Origin: Sphingomonas sp. TDK1
GTDB taxonomy: Bacteria; Pseudomonadota; Alphaproteobacteria; Sphingomonadales; Sphingomonadaceae
Direction of reading: 5' to 3'
NCBI RefSeq assembly: GCF_001650735.1
Contig: NZ_LXVY01000043.1
Location: 41,793-105,792, forward strand
Length of the DNA stretch: 64,000 nucleotides
Shown here: in pieces, positions 24,367 through 33,126 of the stretch
Layout: each line of letters opens with the position of its first letter
Numbering within the stretch: the first letter of the stretch is position 1
Position numbers and translations under genes: made by a program
Notes under the pieces: model-generated
Told to the model about the DNA's origin: nothing
What the model saw: the letters and a program-made list of their open reading frames with translations, nothing else
Databases searched by the model: none

Positions 24367-27300
24367 TCAAATCCCGCCTTCGTCCAGGCTGAGCAGCGTC
24401 GCGTTGCCGCCCGCGCTGGTGGTATCCACCGACACCGCCCGCTCCGCGCAGAAGCGGTGCAGATAGTGCGGCCCGCCCGCCTTGGGGCCGGTGCCCGACA
24501 GGCCCTCGCCGCCGAAGGGCTGGGAGCCCACCACCGCGCCGATCATCGAGCGGTTGATGTAAAGATTGCCCACCCGCGCGTCCGCCTCGACCAGCTCGGC
24601 CGAGCGGGCGATGCGGCTGTGCAGGCCCATCGTCAGGCCGAAGCCCTTGGCGTTGACCCGCGCCACCGTCTCGGCGAGCTGGCCTGCCTTCCAGGTGGCG
24701 ACGTGGAGGATCGGGCCGAACCACTCGCGGGTCAGATCTTCCGGGCGATCGATGCGGATCATCGTCGGTGGCACGAACAGGCCGGTGGCGGGTACCGGCA
24801 CGGTCTTGATCCACTGGGCCTTGGCGCTGTCGCGATAGGCCATCAGCTTGTCGTACGCCGCCTGGTCGATCACCGGGCCGATATCGGTGCGCGGATCGGC
24901 GGGGTCGCCGAGGATCAGCAGCTCCATCGCGCCGCGCAGCATCTCGATCACGCCTTCGGCGATCTCCTCCTGCAGCAGCAGCAGGCGCAGCGCCGAGCAG
25001 CGCTGGCCCGCCGAGCGGAAGGCCGAGGTGAGCACGTCGGCTACCACCTGTTCGGGCAGCGCGGTCGAATCGACGATCATCGCGTTGATGCCGCCGGTCT
25101 CGGCGATCAGCGGCACCAGCGGGCGATCCTCGCCTTCGAGGAGCGCTGCGGCGATCTTCTTGGCGGTCGGCGTCGAGCCGGTGAAGGCAACCCCGGCGAT
25201 GCGCGGGTCCGAGGTGAGCGCGGCGCCCACATCAGGGCCGCCGGTCACCAGCACCAGCGCATCCTCGGGCACACCCGCCTGATGGGCGAGGCGCACGGCG
25301 GCGCGGGCGATTTCGGGGGTCTGCGGCGCGGGCTTGGCGACCACCGCGTTACCGGCGACCAGCGCGGCTGCGGTCTGGCCGAGGAAGATCGCCAGCGGGA
25401 AGTTCCACGGCGCGATCGTCGCCCACACGCCGCGGCCTTCCATGCGCAGCTCGTTGCGCTCGCCCGTCGGCCCGGGGAGGGTGATCGGGGCGAGGCCGGT
25501 GCGGGCCTGTAGCGCATAGTAGCGGCAGAAATCGGCCGCCTCGCGGACCTCGCCGAGCGCGTCGGGGATGGTCTTGAAGGCTTCCTTCACGGCCAGCGCC
25601 ATTAGCTCGATGCGGTTTTCCTCGAGCAGGTCGGCGAGGCGTTCGAGGATCGCGGCGCGGGTGGCAAGGGGCGTGGCGGCCCAGCCGGGGAAGGCAGCCG
25701 CGGCGCGGTCGATGGCGGACCTTACAAGCCCCTCCCCTTCAGGGGAGGGGTTGGGGGTGGGGACTGCACTGGGAGCGAGTCCTGCGCTTGAGGTTACAGG
25801 CCCCACCCCAACCCCTCCCCTGAAGGGGAGGGGCTTAGAAGCAATCGCCATCGCCGTTTCGGCCAGGATCGTCCGCTCGGCGAGATCGATCCCGCCGCTG
25901 TTCTTCCACGCGCTGAACAGCTCGACGGGCAGCGGAATGCTCGGGTGCCGCGTGCCACCGACCGCCGCGATCTTCTCCACCGGATCGGCGAGCAGCTCGG
26001 CCTCGCTCAGCTGCTCGTCGGCAAGCTGATGGACGAAGCTGGAGTTCGCGCCGTTCTCGAGCAGGCGGCGGACCAGATAGGCCAGCAGGTCGCGATGCCC
26101 GCCCACCGGCGCGTAGATGCGGCAGTGATAGCCCTGTTCGTTGACCAGGCGCTCGTACAGGCCTTCGCCCATGCCGTGGAGGCGCTGGAACTCGAAGTCG
26201 CGGCTGTCGCCAGCCCAGTCGAGAATGGTAGCGACGGTCAGCGCGTTGTGGCTGGCGAAGGCGGGCGCGATGTTCCGGGCCGCGAGCATGTCGCGCGCGC
26301 AGGCGAGGTACGACACGTCGGTCGCCGCCTTGCGGGTGAACAGGGGGTAATCGGACAGGCCTTCCACCTGGGTGCGCTTGATCTCGCTGTCCCAATAGGC
26401 GCCCTTGACCAGGCGGACATGCATCGGCCGGCCGAGATCGTCGGCCCAGCCGATCACCGCGCGGGCGCGCTTGCCATAGGCCTGCACCGCCATGCCGAAG
26501 CCGTTCCAGCCCTTCAGCTCCGGCCGGCGCGCGACCGAGCCGATGATGTCGAGGCTCATCTCCAGCCGCTCGCTCTCCTCGGCGTCGACGGTGAGGGGGA
26601 TGCCCTGCGCCGCCGATTCCGAGGCGAGCTGCGCCAGCATGTCGGTCAGCTCCGGCACGCAGCGATCATATTGCGCGACTTCGTAGCGGGGGTGGAGCGC
26701 GGAGAGCTTCACCGAGATCGAATGACCGGCCTTGGGATCGCGGCCCACCGCGCGGATCGCCTCGAAATAGGCCTGGAAATAGCGCTCGGCATCGGCCTTG
26801 GTGCGCGCCGCCTCGCCCAGCATGTCGAAGCTCGCGGTGAAGCCCTTGTTCTCGGGCTTCTTCATCCGCTTCATCGCCTCGTCGATGGTGCGGCCCATCA
26901 CGAAGACTTCGCCCATCCGCTTCATCGCGGCGCCCACCGCCTGGCGGACGAACGGCTCGCCGGCGCGCGAGATCAGGCGGCGGAGCGCCCCCGTCTTCTC
27001 GTCACCGACCAGCGCGCGGCCCAGCATCAGGCCCCAGGTCGCCGAATTGACCAGCACCGAGTTCGACTTGCCCGAATGCGCCTTCCAGTCCGCATCGCCG
27101 ATCTTGTCGGCGATCAGCAGGTCGGCGGTCTCGGGGTCGGGCACGCGCAGGAATGCCTCGGCGAGGCTGAGCAGCGCCACGCCCTCGGACGAGTTCAGGC
27201 GGTATTCCTGGAGGAACTGGTTCACCCAGCCGCGGGTCTGCGCCGCGCGCAAATCCGCCAGCAGCGCAAGGGCATGATCCATCACCCGCTCGCGCGAATC

Positions 27301-27408
27301 GGGGGTGAGTCGTGCCCGCTCCAGAAGCGGTTTTAGAACATCGGGTTCGGCCGCACGGTGCAGCTTGGCCATCGTTTCGCGGTGGTGTGACGGTACGGCA
27401 GTCGGCAT
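24367..27408 (-). CDS. putA: Bifunctional proline dehydrogenase / P5C dehydrogenase with an in-frame repeat insertion
   Basis: Oxidises proline to glutamate in two steps in one 1013-residue enzyme. Residues about 60-480 contain the PRODH barrel (EESERLEMSLDIIG, RLVKGAYWDSEIKRTQ, HNALTVATI, RIYAPVGGHRDLLAYLVRRLLENGANSSF, here listed in pieces). Residues about 565-1005 form the aldehyde dehydrogenase domain with IAPWNFPLAIFLGQ, the general base in IAETGG and the catalytic Cys in SAGQRCSALR. No N-terminal ribbon-helix-helix is present, so it is not the autoregulatory type. Residues 525-561 are encoded entirely by a 111-bp palindromic element lying in the linker between the two domains. ATG 27408 has CTGGAAA upstream. 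Confidence 0.95.
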   Translation of the reverse strand: MPTAVPSHHRETMAKLHRAAEPDVLKPLLERARLTPDSRERVMDHALALLADLRAAQTRGWVNQFLQEYRLNSSEGVALLSLAEAFLRVPDPETADLLIADKIGDADWKAHSGKSNSVLVNSATWGLMLGRALVGDEKTGALRRLISRAGEPFVRQAVGAAMKRMGEVFVMGRTIDEAMKRMKKPENKGFTASFDMLGEAARTKADAERYFQAYFEAIRAVGRDPKAGHSISVKLSALHPRYEVAQYDRCVPELTDMLAQLASESAAQGIPLTVDAEESERLEMSLDIIGSVARRPELKGWNGFGMAVQAYGKRARAVIGWADDLGRPMHVRLVKGAYWDSEIKRTQVEGLSDYPLFTRKAATDVSYLACARDMLAARNIAPAFASHNALTVATILDWAGDSRDFEFQRLHGMGEGLYERLVNEQGYHCRIYAPVGGHRDLLAYLVRRLLENGANSSFVHQLADEQLSEAELLADPVEKIAAVGGTRHPSIPLPVELFSAWKNSGGIDLAERTILAETAMAIASKPLPFRGGVGVGPVTSSAGLAPSAVPTPNPSPEGEGLVRSAIDRAAAAFPGWAATPLATRAAILERLADLLEENRIELMALAVKEAFKTIPDALGEVREAADFCRYYALQARTGLAPITLPGPTGERNELRMEGRGVWATIAPWNFPLAIFLGQTAAALVAGNAVVAKPAPQTPEIARAAVRLAHQAGVPEDALVLVTGGPDVGAALTSDPRIAGVAFTGSTPTAKKIAAALLEGEDRPLVPLIAETGGINAMIVDSTALPEQVVADVLTSAFRSAGQRCSALRLLLLQEEIAEGVIEMLRGAMELLILGDPADPRTDIGPVIDQAAYDKLMAYRDSAKAQWIKTVPVPATGLFVPPTMIRIDRPEDLTREWFGPILHVATWKAGQLAETVARVNAKGFGLTMGLHSRIARSAELVEADARVGNLYINRSMIGAVVGSQPFGGEGLSGTGPKAGGPHYLHRFCAERAVSVDTTSAGGNATLLSLDEGGI
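25726..25836. repeat. 111-bp palindromic element translated inside putA (copy 2)
   Basis: Near-perfect terminal inverted repeats of 36-37 bases, differing by one G, flank a 38-base centre. Length 111 keeps the putA frame, with no stop in the coding direction. The encoded 37 residues begin KPLPFRGGVGVG and end PTPNPSPEGEGL. The same ends occur in the intergenic copies at 11929, 27969 and 52595. Confidence 0.9.
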
Positions 27409-27502
27409 TTTCCAGTTTCCGGTCGGCTAAAGCTTGCAGGGAGGCCGGTGGCCCCACTAGATATGGCGTGCCTATGAAAGATAATTACGCGAGAGGATAG
27501 TC

Positions 27503-27961
27503 TTGGCGGCGACCGTCACCCCGCACGCGATGGCCGAACGGATCGGTGCCGAGCATGTCTCGGACTGGGTGGAGATCACCCAGGCGATGATCGACCAGTT
27601 CGCGGAAGCGACCGGCGACCACCAGTTCATCCATGTCGATCCGGTGCGCGCGGCCGAAACGCCGTTCGGCGGCACGATCGCGCATGGTTTCCTGACGCTC
27701 TCGCTGATGCCGATGCTCGCCGCGCGCACCGATGCGCCTGCCATCGAAGGCGCGCGAATGGGCGTGAACTATGGGGGGAACAAGGTCCGGTTCCTCACGC
27801 CGGTGCGCTCGGGCAAGCGGGTGCGCGGTCGATTCACGCTCAGGAAGTTCGTCGAGCGCAAGCCCGGCGTCTGGGAGCAGGTGCAGGACTATGTGCTCGA
27901 GATCGAAGGCGAGGAGAAGCCGGCGGTGATCGCCGAGTGGATCGCGCTGGTGTATGTTTGA
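27503..27961 (+). CDS. MaoC-family (R)-specific enoyl-CoA hydratase/dehydratase
   Basis: A hot-dog-fold hydratase of 152 residues. The hydratase motif is ATGDHQFIHVDPVRA, providing the catalytic Asp and His, followed by FGGTIAHGFLTLSLMP, the conserved acyl-binding segment. Typical of single-domain MaoC-like proteins in fatty-acid or PHA metabolism. The TTG at 27503 is the likely start because GAGAGGA (27490-27496) is well spaced before it; the next ATG is nine codons in. It may act with the downstream thiolase in beta-oxidation or with the PHA pathway suggested by phaZ, but this is inference. A palindromic element with a poly-G run lies just after its stop. Confidence 0.9.
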   Translation: MAATVTPHAMAERIGAEHVSDWVEITQAMIDQFAEATGDHQFIHVDPVRAAETPFGGTIAHGFLTLSLMPMLAARTDAPAIEGARMGVNYGGNKVRFLTPVRSGKRVRGRFTLRKFVERKPGVWEQVQDYVLEIEGEEKPAVIAEWIALVYV

Positions 27962-27968
27962 AAGACAA

Positions 27969-28078
27969 AAGCCCCTCCCCTTCAGGGGGGGGGGGGGGGG
28001 GGGGGGATGTCCGATCCACCAGCCCGCAACTGACAGAATAGTCCCCACCCCAACCCCTCCCCTGAAGGGGAGGGGCTT
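27969..28078. repeat. 110-bp palindromic element with a G22 run (copy 3)
   Basis: Starts AAGCCCCTCCCCTTCA and ends with the matching AGGGGAGGGGCTT arm, 7 bases after the maoC stop. The inner part of the left arm, which should read about 21 mixed G/A/T bases as in the putA copy, is instead 22 consecutive G (27985-28006). The right arm is intact. Confidence 0.85.
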
Positions 28079-28102
28079 GAGAATTCAGAAGAGAGGAACC
28101 CT

Positions 28103-29278
28103 ATGCGCTCCGCAGTCATCGTTTCCACCGCCCGCACGGGCATCGGCCGGGCCTATCGCGGGGCGTTCAACGCTACGCCGGCGCCGACCCTGGGCGCGCA
28201 TGCGATCCGCGCCGCGGTCGAGCGGGCGGGCATCGAGCCGGGCCAGGTCGACGACGTGGTGTTCGGCGCCGCGCTCCAGCAGGGCAGCCAGGCGCCCAAC
28301 ATCGCCCGTCTCGCGCTGCTCCGCGCCGGCCTGCCGGTGGAAGTGCCGGGCATGTCGATCGACCGCCAGTGCGCCTCGGGCCTGATGGCGATCGCCACGG
28401 CCGCGAAGCAGATCGTCGTCGACAATATGGACATCACGCTGGGTGGCGGCGTGGAATCGATCAGCATCGTCCAGACCCCGCAGATGCGCGTCGAGCCCGA
28501 TCGCGAGCTGATCGCGCTGCACAACGACACCTATATGCCGATGCTCCAGACCGCCGAAGTGGTGGCCGCGCGCTACGGCATCGGCCGCGAGGCGTGCGAC
28601 GCCTATGCGCTCCAGTCGCAGCAGCGCACTGCCGCCGCGCAGGCCGCCGGCAAGTTCGACGACGAGATCGTCTCGGTCACCGCGACGATGAACGTCGTCA
28701 ACAAGGAGACCAAGGAGGTTTCGCAAAAGGAGATCACCCTCGCCAAGGACGAGGGCAATCGTCCCGAAACGACGCTCGAAGGCTTGCAGGCGCTCCAGCC
28801 GGTGGTGCCGAACGGTACCGTTACCGCGGGTAATGCCAGCCAGCTGTCGGACGGCTCTTCGGCTGCGGTGCTGATGGAAGAGAAGCTCGCCGAAAAGCGC
28901 GGCCTCACCCCGCTGGGCCGCTATATCGGCATGGCAGTGGCGGGCACCAAGCCCGACGAGATGGGCATCGGCCCGGTCTATGCCATCCCCAAGCTGCTCG
29001 AGCGCTTCAACCTGAAGATGGACGATATCGGCCTTTGGGAGCTGAACGAGGCGTTCGCGGTGCAGGTGCTCTACTGCCGCGACAAGCTGGGCATTCCCAA
29101 TGAGTTGCTCAACGTCAACGGCGGCGCGATCTCGATCGGTCACCCGTATGGCATGTCCGGCGCACGCATGACCGGCCATGCGCTGATCGAGGGCAAGCGC
29201 CGTGGTGCCAAGTATGTCGTCGTGACGATGTGCATCGGCGGCGGGATGGGCGCGGCGGGTCTTTTCGAGACGCTGTAA
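28103..29278 (+). CDS. Acetyl-CoA acyltransferase (thiolase)
   Basis: Type II thiolase of 391 residues, cleaving 3-ketoacyl-CoA in degradation or forming acetoacetyl-CoA. The acylated Cys is Cys90 in DRQCASGLMA; the catalytic His is in GGAISIGHPYGMSGAR and the second Cys in MCIGGGMGAAG, all standard. The N-terminus TARTGIGRAYRG and LNEAFAVQVLYC also match. ATG 28103 follows AGAGGAACC. Chain-length specificity cannot be read. It lies after the MaoC-like hydratase with a palindromic element between them, and before a DUF805 gene. Confidence 0.95.
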   Translation: MRSAVIVSTARTGIGRAYRGAFNATPAPTLGAHAIRAAVERAGIEPGQVDDVVFGAALQQGSQAPNIARLALLRAGLPVEVPGMSIDRQCASGLMAIATAAKQIVVDNMDITLGGGVESISIVQTPQMRVEPDRELIALHNDTYMPMLQTAEVVAARYGIGREACDAYALQSQQRTAAAQAAGKFDDEIVSVTATMNVVNKETKEVSQKEITLAKDEGNRPETTLEGLQALQPVVPNGTVTAGNASQLSDGSSAAVLMEEKLAEKRGLTPLGRYIGMAVAGTKPDEMGIGPVYAIPKLLERFNLKMDDIGLWELNEAFAVQVLYCRDKLGIPNELLNVNGGAISIGHPYGMSGARMTGHALIEGKRRGAKYVVVTMCIGGGMGAAGLFETL

Positions 29279-29319
29279 GCACTTGACCGGAGGGTGCGGC
29301 GCGCTGCACCCTCCGCCCC

Positions 29320-29811
29320 ATGACAGCAGCCAGCTATCGCGACGGGGTGTCGCTGCGGAACGGCCTCCGCGCCATCGGCCAGAGTTTCGTCTTCCAGGGG
29401 CGGTCCACCCGGAGCGAACTGACCAGCGCGCTGATCCTGATCGCGATCGGCGAGCTGGTGTTGTTCCTCGCCTTCCACTTCTTCCATCCGCCCACGCCGT
29501 TGAACGTCGCGCTCTTCTGGCGTCGTGTCGCGGTGGAAGAAGGGCTGGCGCTGCTGTTGTTCCTGCCCCTGATCGGTCTGATCGTGCGGCGCCTGCACGA
29601 TGTCGGCTTGCCGGCCATTCCGGGTCTGGTGCTCGCTGCGATCGGCGTGGCCGGGGACCTGGATCGCACGCAGGTGGCGATGGGACTGTATCCCGGGGTG
29701 CCGTTGCTGCCGACGGCGGGGCAGGTGGCGCTGGTGGTGCTGGCGGTGGCGCTCTACTGGTCCCCCGCGAGCGGCGGAAATCGCTTTGGTCCCGATCCGC
29801 GCGCGGCATGA
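29320..29811 (+). CDS. DUF805 membrane protein
   Basis: A 163-residue inner-membrane protein of the DUF805 family. It has about four transmembrane helices (residues about 36-56, 72-90, 98-115 and 133-150), the conserved motif RRLHDVG after the second helix and the N-terminal FQGRSTRSE matching the family pattern in which an aromatic-Gly-Arg motif precedes helix 1. Function unknown. It follows the thiolase by 41 bases and may be in the same transcript. Confidence 0.88.
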   Translation: MTAASYRDGVSLRNGLRAIGQSFVFQGRSTRSELTSALILIAIGELVLFLAFHFFHPPTPLNVALFWRRVAVEEGLALLLFLPLIGLIVRRLHDVGLPAIPGLVLAAIGVAGDLDRTQVAMGLYPGVPLLPTAGQVALVVLAVALYWSPASGGNRFGPDPRAA

Positions 29812-29922
29812 AGTCTTTGCGGGAACGGCACTAATTGCAGTTTATTTATTGCTACGGTAACCATTGTTAGCGATATCGCCTGTTCGAACTTCGAGAAGAA
29901 GTCGGCAGGGGGAGAGACCACA

Positions 29923-30873
29923 GTGGAAAACGGCGTGGCGCTGGTGGCCGATATTGGCCGACAATCCGTTCGGTTCGGACTGGCTGGTGGTCCGGAAGGC
30001 GCCGCCCCACGCGAAATCAAACGTTTTTCCAACCACGACCATCAGACCTTCACGAGTGCATTGGTCTCATATCTTGCAGATGTCGGTCTGCGCGATGCGC
30101 GCCTGCCCAGCGTGCTTGCGGTGGCGGGCGCCGTGCGTGGGGACCTGATCAATCTGACCGGAAGCCGCTGGTATATCTCGCTGGCGGGCGTGGAAGCGGT
30201 GCTCCGTCAGAAGCCAATGGCGCTGAACGAGTGCGCCGCGAATGCGCTGGCGCTCTCGCAGCTGCCGATGACAGCGTTTACCGGGCTTTCCGGGCCCTCG
30301 CCACGCCCGATTTCCGGGGATGGCAATTATGCGGTGATCGGTGTCGGCACGGGGCTCGGCGTCGCTGCACTCATCGGCGCGAACGGACATCATGTGCCGG
30401 TGCAGAGCGAGGCGGGCCATATCGGTTTCGCGCCGCAGACCGGCGACGAGGAGCGCTTCGCCAGCTTTTGCAAGGCGCGCGGCATGCTGGTGGAGGTGGA
30501 GACGCTGGTGAGCGCCAATGGCCTGCTGCTGGCCTATGAGGCGCTGTCCGGGGGCAAGCGGTTGCCGTCGCCCGAGGATGTGACGCGGAATGTGAGCCGT
30601 GATCCCGTTTGCGCGGCGGTGGTCCGGATGTTCGTCGACCATCTGGGCGCATTTGTCGGCGACCTGGTGCTGACCTTCGATGCCTGGGACGGGGTGTACC
30701 TGACCGGCGCCATCGCCCGCGCCTTGGAATCGCAGCTCAAGGAGCCGGGCTTCCGCCGGCGCATGGAGGCGCGCACCGCCTTTCGCAGGCAGCTTGCGGA
30801 CACGCCGGTGGCGCTGGTGAACCGCAATGATCTGGAGCTGATCGGCGCGGCCGCGGCAATCCGGAACGCCTGA
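29923..30873 (+). CDS. Glucokinase-family protein with altered catalytic residues
   Basis: A 316-residue member of the bacterial glucokinase (Glk) family by overall layout: N-terminal phosphate loop, GVGTGLGVAALI, SEAGHIGFAPQTGDEE and the VYLTGAIA adenosine site. Two key places differ. The phosphate-1 loop normally reads DIGGTN(A)RF but is DIGRQSVRF here, and the catalytic base normally lies in (I/L)NDF but the sequence is LNECAA, so Asp is replaced by Glu. The His and Glu of the glucose site (EAGH) remain. It may be a weakened kinase or a sugar sensor. GTG 29923 follows GGGGGAGA. An AT-rich region upstream probably holds its promoter. Confidence 0.8.
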   Translation: MENGVALVADIGRQSVRFGLAGGPEGAAPREIKRFSNHDHQTFTSALVSYLADVGLRDARLPSVLAVAGAVRGDLINLTGSRWYISLAGVEAVLRQKPMALNECAANALALSQLPMTAFTGLSGPSPRPISGDGNYAVIGVGTGLGVAALIGANGHHVPVQSEAGHIGFAPQTGDEERFASFCKARGMLVEVETLVSANGLLLAYEALSGGKRLPSPEDVTRNVSRDPVCAAVVRMFVDHLGAFVGDLVLTFDAWDGVYLTGAIARALESQLKEPGFRRRMEARTAFRRQLADTPVALVNRNDLELIGAAAAIRNA

Positions 30874-30920
30874 GCGGACCCGCACGTTACCCGGCAGCTA
30901 TCCAACACCGGGAGACGATC

Positions 30921-31400
30921 ATGGCCGACACGGTCGAACTGAAGAAGCATTTCTGGTCCAAGCTTGCCGACAGCCCCTTTCTGATGGTGGGTCTGCAGGA
31001 TGGCCAGCACAGCGAACCGCTGACCGCGCAGCTCGACGAGGATCAGGTCGACACGATCTTCTTCTTCATCGGCAAGGACAATCGCATGGCCAAGGGCGGC
31101 CCGGCGATGCTGCAGTTCGTGTCCAAGGGGCATGACTTCTTCGCCTGCCTCGCCGGCAATGCGCGGATCGACAATGATTTCGGCATGATCGACAAGCTCT
31201 GGAATAACCAGGTCGAGGCGTGGTTTCCGGGCGGCAAGCAGGACCCCAACCTCGCGCTGCTCCGCGTCGACATCGACGATGCCGAGATGTGGGAAACCGA
31301 CATGTCGCTGACGGGCAAGCTCAAGATGCTGTTCGGCGGCAAGATCAAGTCGGACGAAACCGGCAGCCACGCCAAGGTCGAGACGACCGCGGAGCGGTGA
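30921..31400 (+). CDS. Pyridoxamine 5'-phosphate oxidase-like general stress protein
   Basis: A 159-residue FMN-binding split-barrel protein of the general-stress-protein-26 group. It shows KLADSPFLMVGL, PLTAQLDE, the TIFFFIGKDNRMA strand and the WNNQVEAWFPGGKQDPNLALLRVDIDDAEMW segment (quoted in parts) that typify this family. Such proteins bind FMN or FAD and are induced by osmotic or oxidative stress; the reaction is unknown. No signal peptide. It starts 47 bases after the glucokinase-like gene with GGGAGACG upstream of ATG 30921. Confidence 0.88.
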   Translation: MADTVELKKHFWSKLADSPFLMVGLQDGQHSEPLTAQLDEDQVDTIFFFIGKDNRMAKGGPAMLQFVSKGHDFFACLAGNARIDNDFGMIDKLWNNQVEAWFPGGKQDPNLALLRVDIDDAEMWETDMSLTGKLKMLFGGKIKSDETGSHAKVETTAER

Positions 31401-31441
31401 ACGCACATTGACCGGCGCACGCGGCTGGGCGATTCAGGGCC

Positions 31442-31810
31442 ATGGGTCCTTCGCTCGCTCACCGCGTCCGCACCGAGGCGCACGCCGTATGGCTCGCCAT
31501 CCGCGATCCGCGTACGCCCCTGGCAGCGCGGATCGTTGGCATATTGGTCGCCGCCTATGCGCTGTCGCCGATCGACCTGATCCCCGATTTCATTCCCGTG
31601 CTCGGGCTGGTGGACGATGCCATCCTGATCCCGCTCGGCGTCTGGCTGTTCGAGCGGCTGATCCCCGCGGAGCAATTCGCCGAGCACCGCATGGCGGCCG
31701 AGGAAGCGAGCCACCGGCCGGTAAGCTGGGGCGGAATCCTGATCGTGCTGGCGGTGTGGGCGCTGCTGGCGTGGGGCGTGTGGAGCTGGCTGGTGACGAA
31801 GTACGATTGA
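31442..31810 (+). CDS. DUF1232 (YkvA-type) membrane protein
   Basis: A 122-residue protein with the DUF1232 core ARIVGILVAAYALSPIDLIPD followed by FIPVLGLVDDAILIPLGVWLF (residues about 28-68, split), and a C-terminal membrane helix ILIVLAVWALLAWGVWSWLV. The SPIDLIPDFIPVLGLVDD signature is invariant in the family. Function unknown; membrane-associated. It overlaps nothing and lies after the stress protein, before the convergent mscS gene. Confidence 0.9.
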   Translation: MGPSLAHRVRTEAHAVWLAIRDPRTPLAARIVGILVAAYALSPIDLIPDFIPVLGLVDDAILIPLGVWLFERLIPAEQFAEHRMAAEEASHRPVSWGGILIVLAVWALLAWGVWSWLVTKYD

Positions 31811-31950
31811 GGGGCGGCCGCCGTCGATCCTCTTGCTCATTCCGGCGGAAGCCGCGATCCATCGGGGTTTGCGGATCGGCCTTAGACGGGATGGGGGGCG
31901 ACCGGATACCGGCTTTCGCCGGGGTAACGGTTGAGAGAAGGGCGCGGCCC

Positions 31951-33117
31951 TCAGCGCTCGCCGTCTTCCTTGTCCATCCGCACCACCGGCTGTACGTCCG
32001 GATAGGGCATGATGATCCTGCCGTCTGGCGCCGCGGTGAAGGTGGTCTGGGTGGGGTAGGGGATCGCGATTCCCTCTTCCGCCAGCTTGCGGATGATCGC
32101 CACCAGGATACGGTCGCGGGTCGGGTGGCCCACGTCCCAGCTGCCGGTCGCGACCTCGGCGATCAGCTCGTAATCGATCGAGCTCGCGCCGAAGCCCACA
32201 AAGCCGTTACGTACCGCCGTCGCGCCGTTGGCCTCGACGATCGCCTTGAACATCTCCGGCAGCCGCTCGAGTTTTTCCGGCGGAGTCTCGTACGCCACGC
32301 CGATCTTGAACGGCAGCCGGATGCGCGTCCGATCGGTGAGGTTCTGCAGTTCCTTGTCGAGCAGCTGGCGGTTCGAGATGATGTGCATCTCGCCGTCGAA
32401 CGAGCGGACGCGGGTGGACTTGAGGCCGATTTCGGCCACCGTGCCGCTGGTCTGGTCGAACTTGATGTTGTCGCCGACGCGGAACGGGCGGGTGAACAGA
32501 ATCGACAGCGCCGCGATCAGGTCGCCGAAGATGCCCTGCGCGGCGAGACCGATGGCGATGCCGCCGACGCCGAGACCGGCGATCAGGCCGGTGACGTTCA
32601 CCCCGATATTGCCGAGCACCATCACCAGCGCGATCGCGAACAACGCGATCGAGATCAGCAGCCGGATGATGCCCACCGCGCTGGCCAGGCTCTCGCTGGG
32701 GCTGTCGCCGCGGGTGCGGTGCTCGATCAGCCCGAAAATGACCTCGCGGATCCAGATCGCCACCTGGAAGGTCACCGCGATGGTGAACAGGAAGGTGATC
32801 GACTTGTCGAGCAGCTGCGGGGTTTCCGCCACGTTCACGACGAGACGGATCGCGGTCATCACGATGAAGAAGTTGTTGGTCCGCGAAATGGTGCGGCCGA
32901 AGATCGTGTACCAGTTGGCGCCGTTGCCGTCGCTGTTCCGGCACAGTCGCATGCCCCAGGAGCGCAGCGTGTGGAGGAACAGCGCGATACCGATCGCGAT
33001 GCCGATCGCGACCAGGATGCTCAGCCAATGGTCGGCGATCCAGTCGGGCGTGTCGCCGATGAATGCTTGGAGCTGGCGTTCGAAATGGGTGGGCTTGGTG
33101 CGGGCGGTGATCAGCAT
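31951..33117 (-). CDS. Mechanosensitive ion channel, MscS family
   Basis: A small-conductance mechanosensitive channel of 388 residues. Four N-terminal transmembrane helices (about residues 30-50, 75-95, 105-125 and 145-165) precede the pore-lining TM3 with its Gly/Ala face VTGLIAGLGVGGIAIGLAAQ, followed by the beta domain DLIAALSILFTRPFRVGDNIKF and the C-terminal alpha/beta domain. It should relieve turgor on hypo-osmotic shock. The tail (PYPDVQPVVRMDKEDGER) is charged. ATG 33117 is 9 bases from the stop of the upstream topoisomerase gene, so the two are probably one transcription unit. Confidence 0.93.
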   Translation of the reverse strand: MLITARTKPTHFERQLQAFIGDTPDWIADHWLSILVAIGIAIGIALFLHTLRSWGMRLCRNSDGNGANWYTIFGRTISRTNNFFIVMTAIRLVVNVAETPQLLDKSITFLFTIAVTFQVAIWIREVIFGLIEHRTRGDSPSESLASAVGIIRLLISIALFAIALVMVLGNIGVNVTGLIAGLGVGGIAIGLAAQGIFGDLIAALSILFTRPFRVGDNIKFDQTSGTVAEIGLKSTRVRSFDGEMHIISNRQLLDKELQNLTDRTRIRLPFKIGVAYETPPEKLERLPEMFKAIVEANGATAVRNGFVGFGASSIDYELIAEVATGSWDVGHPTRDRILVAIIRKLAEEGIAIPYPTQTTFTAAPDGRIIMPYPDVQPVVRMDKEDGER

Positions 33118-33126
33118 TGGGTCTCG

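Noticed and set aside
25945..27336. 463-codon plus-strand frame over putA
   Set aside because: Antisense to the PRODH domain of putA; no recognisable features.
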